A stretch of 64,000 nucleotides of DNA, taken from assembly GCF_001458395.1 (NCBI RefSeq), contig NZ_CYSR01000031.1, positions 124,001 to 188,000 on the forward strand. The letters are read 5' to 3'. The notes below the pieces were generated by a model. That model was not told the DNA's origin. It did no database searches and was given only the letters and a program-made list of their open reading frames with translations. This DNA is from Leisingera aquaemixtae (GTDB lineage: Bacteria; Pseudomonadota; Alphaproteobacteria; Rhodobacterales; Rhodobacteraceae). The position numbers were made by a program, and so were the translations under genes. This document shows positions 62,234-64,000 of the stretch, in pieces; within the stretch, counting starts at the first letter, position 1; every line of letters begins with the position of its first letter.

Positions 62234-63258
62234 CAGCGCCGTTTCAGCGTGTCGCCATAAGAGATCGTGGGGGTCAGCGTGATCTGGGTTTCGATTGCGG
62301 CGTCGGGGTCTTCCAGCTGTGCGGCGATGATCTCAGCCGCCTTGCGGCCGATTTCCAAGCGGCAGGCATCCATCGTGGCGAGCTTGCGGGGCAGGCCTTG
62401 CAGCAGCTCCACGCCGTTGAAACCGGCGAGGCCGATCTGGCCGGGCACGTCGATGCCCTGATCCAGCAGATACAGCAAGCCTCCTGCCCCGATCATGTCG
62501 TTGGAATAATAGAGAAAATCCAGCTCCGGCGAGCGCTCCAGCATGGCCTGGGTCATCTCGCGCCCCTTGGCCAGGGCTGAGCCGCCGGAATAGAACTCGC
62601 GGTCTTCGATCTCCACGCCCTCCTTGGCCAGCGCCTCGGTGAAGCCTTCGAAGCGTTTGCGGGCGCGGTGGTCGAGCGGCATCTTGGTGCCCATGAAGCC
62701 GATATGGCGGTAGCCTGCCTTCAGGATCGCCTTTGCCATCTCGCGCCCTGCACGGCGGTGAGAGATGCCAACCATCGCATCCACCGGCTTACCGTCGGTA
62801 TCCATGATCTCCACCACCGGGATACCGGCGCTGCTCAGCATGGCACGGGCGGCTTCGGTATGCTCCAGCCCCGCGATGATCACGCCGGAGGGGCGCCACG
62901 AGAGCATCTCGTACAGCACTTTTTCCTCTTTTTCGGGCTGATAGTCGGTGACGCCGACAACCGGCTGCAGGTCGGTGTTCTCCAGCACTTGGTTGATGCC
63001 GGTCATCACCTCCGGGAACACCATGTTGGACAGTGACGGGATGATCACCGCCACCAGGTTCACCCGGTTCGAGGCCAGCGCGCCGGCAATCTTGTTGGGC
63101 ACATAGCCCAGTTCCTTTGCGGCGCTCAGCACCTTAGTGCGCGTCTTCTCCGACACGTCGCCGCGGTTGCGCAGAACCCGGCTTACAGTCATTTCGGAAA
63201 CACCGGTTGCTTCGGATACATCGCGAAGGGTAAGCGGGCGCTTGCTGTCCGTGGTCAC
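62233..63258 (-). CDS. LacI-family transcriptional regulator (GntR-like)
   Basis: 341 residues. The N-terminal HTH is LTLRDVSEATGVSEMTVSRVLRNRGDVSEKTRTKVLSAAKELGYVPNKIAGALASNRVNLVAVIIPSLSNMVFPEVMTGI, very similar to GntR-type gluconate repressors. The periplasmic-binding-like effector domain follows (GVIIAGLEHTEAARAMLSSAGIPVVEIMD; GFMGTKMPLDHRARKRFEGF). No gluconate genes lie in the window on its other side, so the target is not visible apart from its own promoter region. Confidence 0.93.
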   Translation of the reverse strand: MTTDSKRPLTLRDVSEATGVSEMTVSRVLRNRGDVSEKTRTKVLSAAKELGYVPNKIAGALASNRVNLVAVIIPSLSNMVFPEVMTGINQVLENTDLQPVVGVTDYQPEKEEKVLYEMLSWRPSGVIIAGLEHTEAARAMLSSAGIPVVEIMDTDGKPVDAMVGISHRRAGREMAKAILKAGYRHIGFMGTKMPLDHRARKRFEGFTEALAKEGVEIEDREFYSGGSALAKGREMTQAMLERSPELDFLYYSNDMIGAGGLLYLLDQGIDVPGQIGLAGFNGVELLQGLPRKLATMDACRLEIGRKAAEIIAAQLEDPDAAIETQITLTPTISYGDTLKRR

Positions 63259-63289
63259 GTTCCTGAGCCTCTTGTTATGTCTGCCTTTG

Positions 63290-63305
63290 ACGTTAGCGCA
63301 GACAT
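63290..63305. promoter_or_regulatory. Candidate LacI-family operator upstream of the lacI-type gene
   Basis: ACGTTAGCGCAGACAT differs in 3 of 16 positions from the perfect palindrome ATGTTAGCGCTAACAT used by GntR-type LacI repressors. It lies 32 nt before the regulator's start, inside the larger exact dyad ATGTCTGC...GCAGACAT (63277-63305). Autoregulation is the likely role. Confidence 0.55.
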
Positions 63306-63403
63306 CACTTGCTGCACAATGGAAACTGCGCGCGGCAAAACGGCTTTGGGCTGTGCCGATCCCATTGTGATCGCAGGATGGATTTGCTATCGCGGAAAGA
63401 CGC

Positions 63404-63480
63404 GGCCCCGTGGCTCAACTGGATAGAGCAGCCCCCTCCTAAGGGGCAGGTTGCAGGTTCGAATCCTGCCGGGGTCGCCA
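63404..63480 (+). tRNA. tRNA-Arg(CCU)
   Basis: A 77-nt cloverleaf: acceptor GGCCCCG/CGGGGTC with one G-U, D-arm GTGGCTCAACTGGATAGAGCA, anticodon loop CTCCTAA with CCU anticodon, T-arm GGTTCGAATCC and encoded CCA. tRNA-Arg(CCU) genes are common phage attachment sites, but no integrase or duplicated 3' end is visible nearby. Confidence 0.97.
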
Positions 63481-63628
63481 AGCTTTTATCTGATATCAAT
63501 GGAACGAGGTGCGCAATCCTTGGTTGTTTAGCCACGGGATCTGCCCGCGGGTCTTTTCGCAAATCCTGTTACAGCTTCAACCCCGCGTTAGTTCGCGGAG
63601 CGGTGGCCGCCGATAATTCCGCAGGCGT

Positions 63629-63655
63629 TTCCGGGGGTTGGATCCAGCCCCCGAA
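63629..63655 (-). terminator. Hairpin after the partial AraC gene
   Basis: On the minus strand TTCGGGGG-CTGGATCCAA-CCCCCGGAA forms a stem 13 nt after the AraC stop. No run of T follows, so terminator function is tentative. Confidence 0.4.
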
Positions 63656-63667
63656 TAGACTCGCGTA

Positions 63668-64000
63668 TCAGGGAAATGTGGATTGCTCGGTTTGGTCCGG
63701 AAACCCGTTGGCTGCGCGGGTGGTGCTGGGCAGTTCGCCAAAGCGGGCGCGGTAGAGCTGGGAAAAGCGGCCCAGGTGGGAAAAGCCGCTGTCATAGGCG
63801 ATGCTGCTGACCGGCGTTCCGGCAGGGCGCGAGAGCAGCAGATAGCGGGCCAGATCCAGCCGCAGATCGCGAAGATATTCCACCGGTGTCAGGCCGAAAT
63901 GCTGGCGGAACCCGGTCTGCAGGGTGCGGATGCTGCAGCCGGCCTCGGCGGCGATGGCTGAAACGGTCAGCGGCTCTGCCGCATTGGCGTGGATATAGTC
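63668..64000 (-). CDS. AraC-family transcriptional regulator, 3' end only
   Basis: About 110 C-terminal residues are visible; the frame is open to the window edge. Read from the edge, it gives DYIHANAAEPLTVSAIAAEAGCSIRTLQTGFRQHFGLTPVEYLRDLRLDLARYLL, the first AraC HTH, then VSSIAYDSGFSHLGRFSQLYRARFGELPSTT, the second HTH. The N-terminal domain is out of view, so the effector type is unknown. Confidence 0.9.
   Translation of the reverse strand, partial: DYIHANAAEPLTVSAIAAEAGCSIRTLQTGFRQHFGLTPVEYLRDLRLDLARYLLLSRPAGTPVSSIAYDSGFSHLGRFSQLYRARFGELPSTTRAANGFPDQTEQSTFP

Noticed and set aside
63305..63562. Minus-strand frame containing TPAGFEPATCPLGGGCSIQLSHG
   Set aside because: It is the antisense of tRNA-Arg(CCU).
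63404..63667. tRNA-Arg(CCU) as an integration site of a genomic island
   Set aside because: No integrase, no direct repeat of the tRNA 3' end and no foreign-looking genes appear in the 520 nt to the right edge; the window cannot settle what lies beyond.

Overview
The window is a G+C-rich, gene-dense chromosomal segment with the gene content of a Roseobacter-group alphaproteobacterium (Rhodobacteraceae; a Phaeobacter/Leisingera/Ruegeria-like organism is my inference from protein families, not a database result). Supporting signs are the cytochrome bc1 operon petABC together with the petP/petR regulatory pair known from Rhodobacter, the HDAC-xseB-ispA-dxs isoprenoid cluster, a DUF6552-type small protein behind a roseobacter-type SDR, a TRAP transporter, and a dispersed intergenic repeat that I associate with this group. 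I see no prophage, insertion sequence, CRISPR array, integrase or toxin-antitoxin locus. Nearly all of it looks like core or soft-core chromosome.

Layout. 1-7.0 kb: gltD (5' cut by the window edge), a GFA-domain protein, an alpha/beta hydrolase and gltB, all forward, making NADPH glutamate synthase. 7.2-11.9 kb: mtgA, a glutathione transferase, queG (queuosine) and a hydantoinase/oxoprolinase. 12.0-15.9 kb (reverse): msrB-msrA, DUF4202, EamA and LysE exporters, HU. 16-19.3 kb (reverse): ade-amn adenine salvage. 19.4-26.8 kb: VOC protein, membrane protein, then a GlxA/AraC regulator divergent from an acyl-CoA dehydrogenase, SelW-like protein, NDP-forming acyl-CoA ligase and CaiD-like hydratase. 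27-32.7 kb: methyltransferase, SDR, then reverse HDAC-xseB-ispA-dxs. 32.8-42.9 kb: petP-petR, ilvE, mgtC, an AraC and a LysR regulator, SDR/DUF6552, EamA, malonyl-CoA synthetase-like ligase, and a CDF metal exporter with its divergent MerR regulator. 43-48.5 kb: aroC, thiBPQ behind a TPP riboswitch, and ribH behind an FMN riboswitch. 48.5-52.5 kb: ABM protein, GST, petABC. 52.6-55.6 kb: a 145-aa protein, dapF-mtaB, tRNA-Lys(UUU). 56-60.2 kb: FAH-family hydrolase and a TRAP dctP-dctQ-dctM operon. 60.3-64 kb: tiny Cys-rich protein, thioesterase, LacI regulator coupled to a YcaQ-like glycosylase, tRNA-Arg(CCU), and an AraC gene cut by the right edge.

The most interesting non-gene content is RNA- or DNA-structure related: a composite dispersed repeat with hairpins of varying stem and fixed loop, a predicted three-way junction between two convergent genes, a palindrome that supplies the end of a coding sequence, and a short TTAGAGNCTG word that recurs more often than base composition suggests. 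Functional links worth noting are mtaB beside tRNA-Lys(UUU), petPR about 16 kb from petABC, and two vitamin riboswitches facing each other across about 1 kb of the thiQ/ribH convergence.
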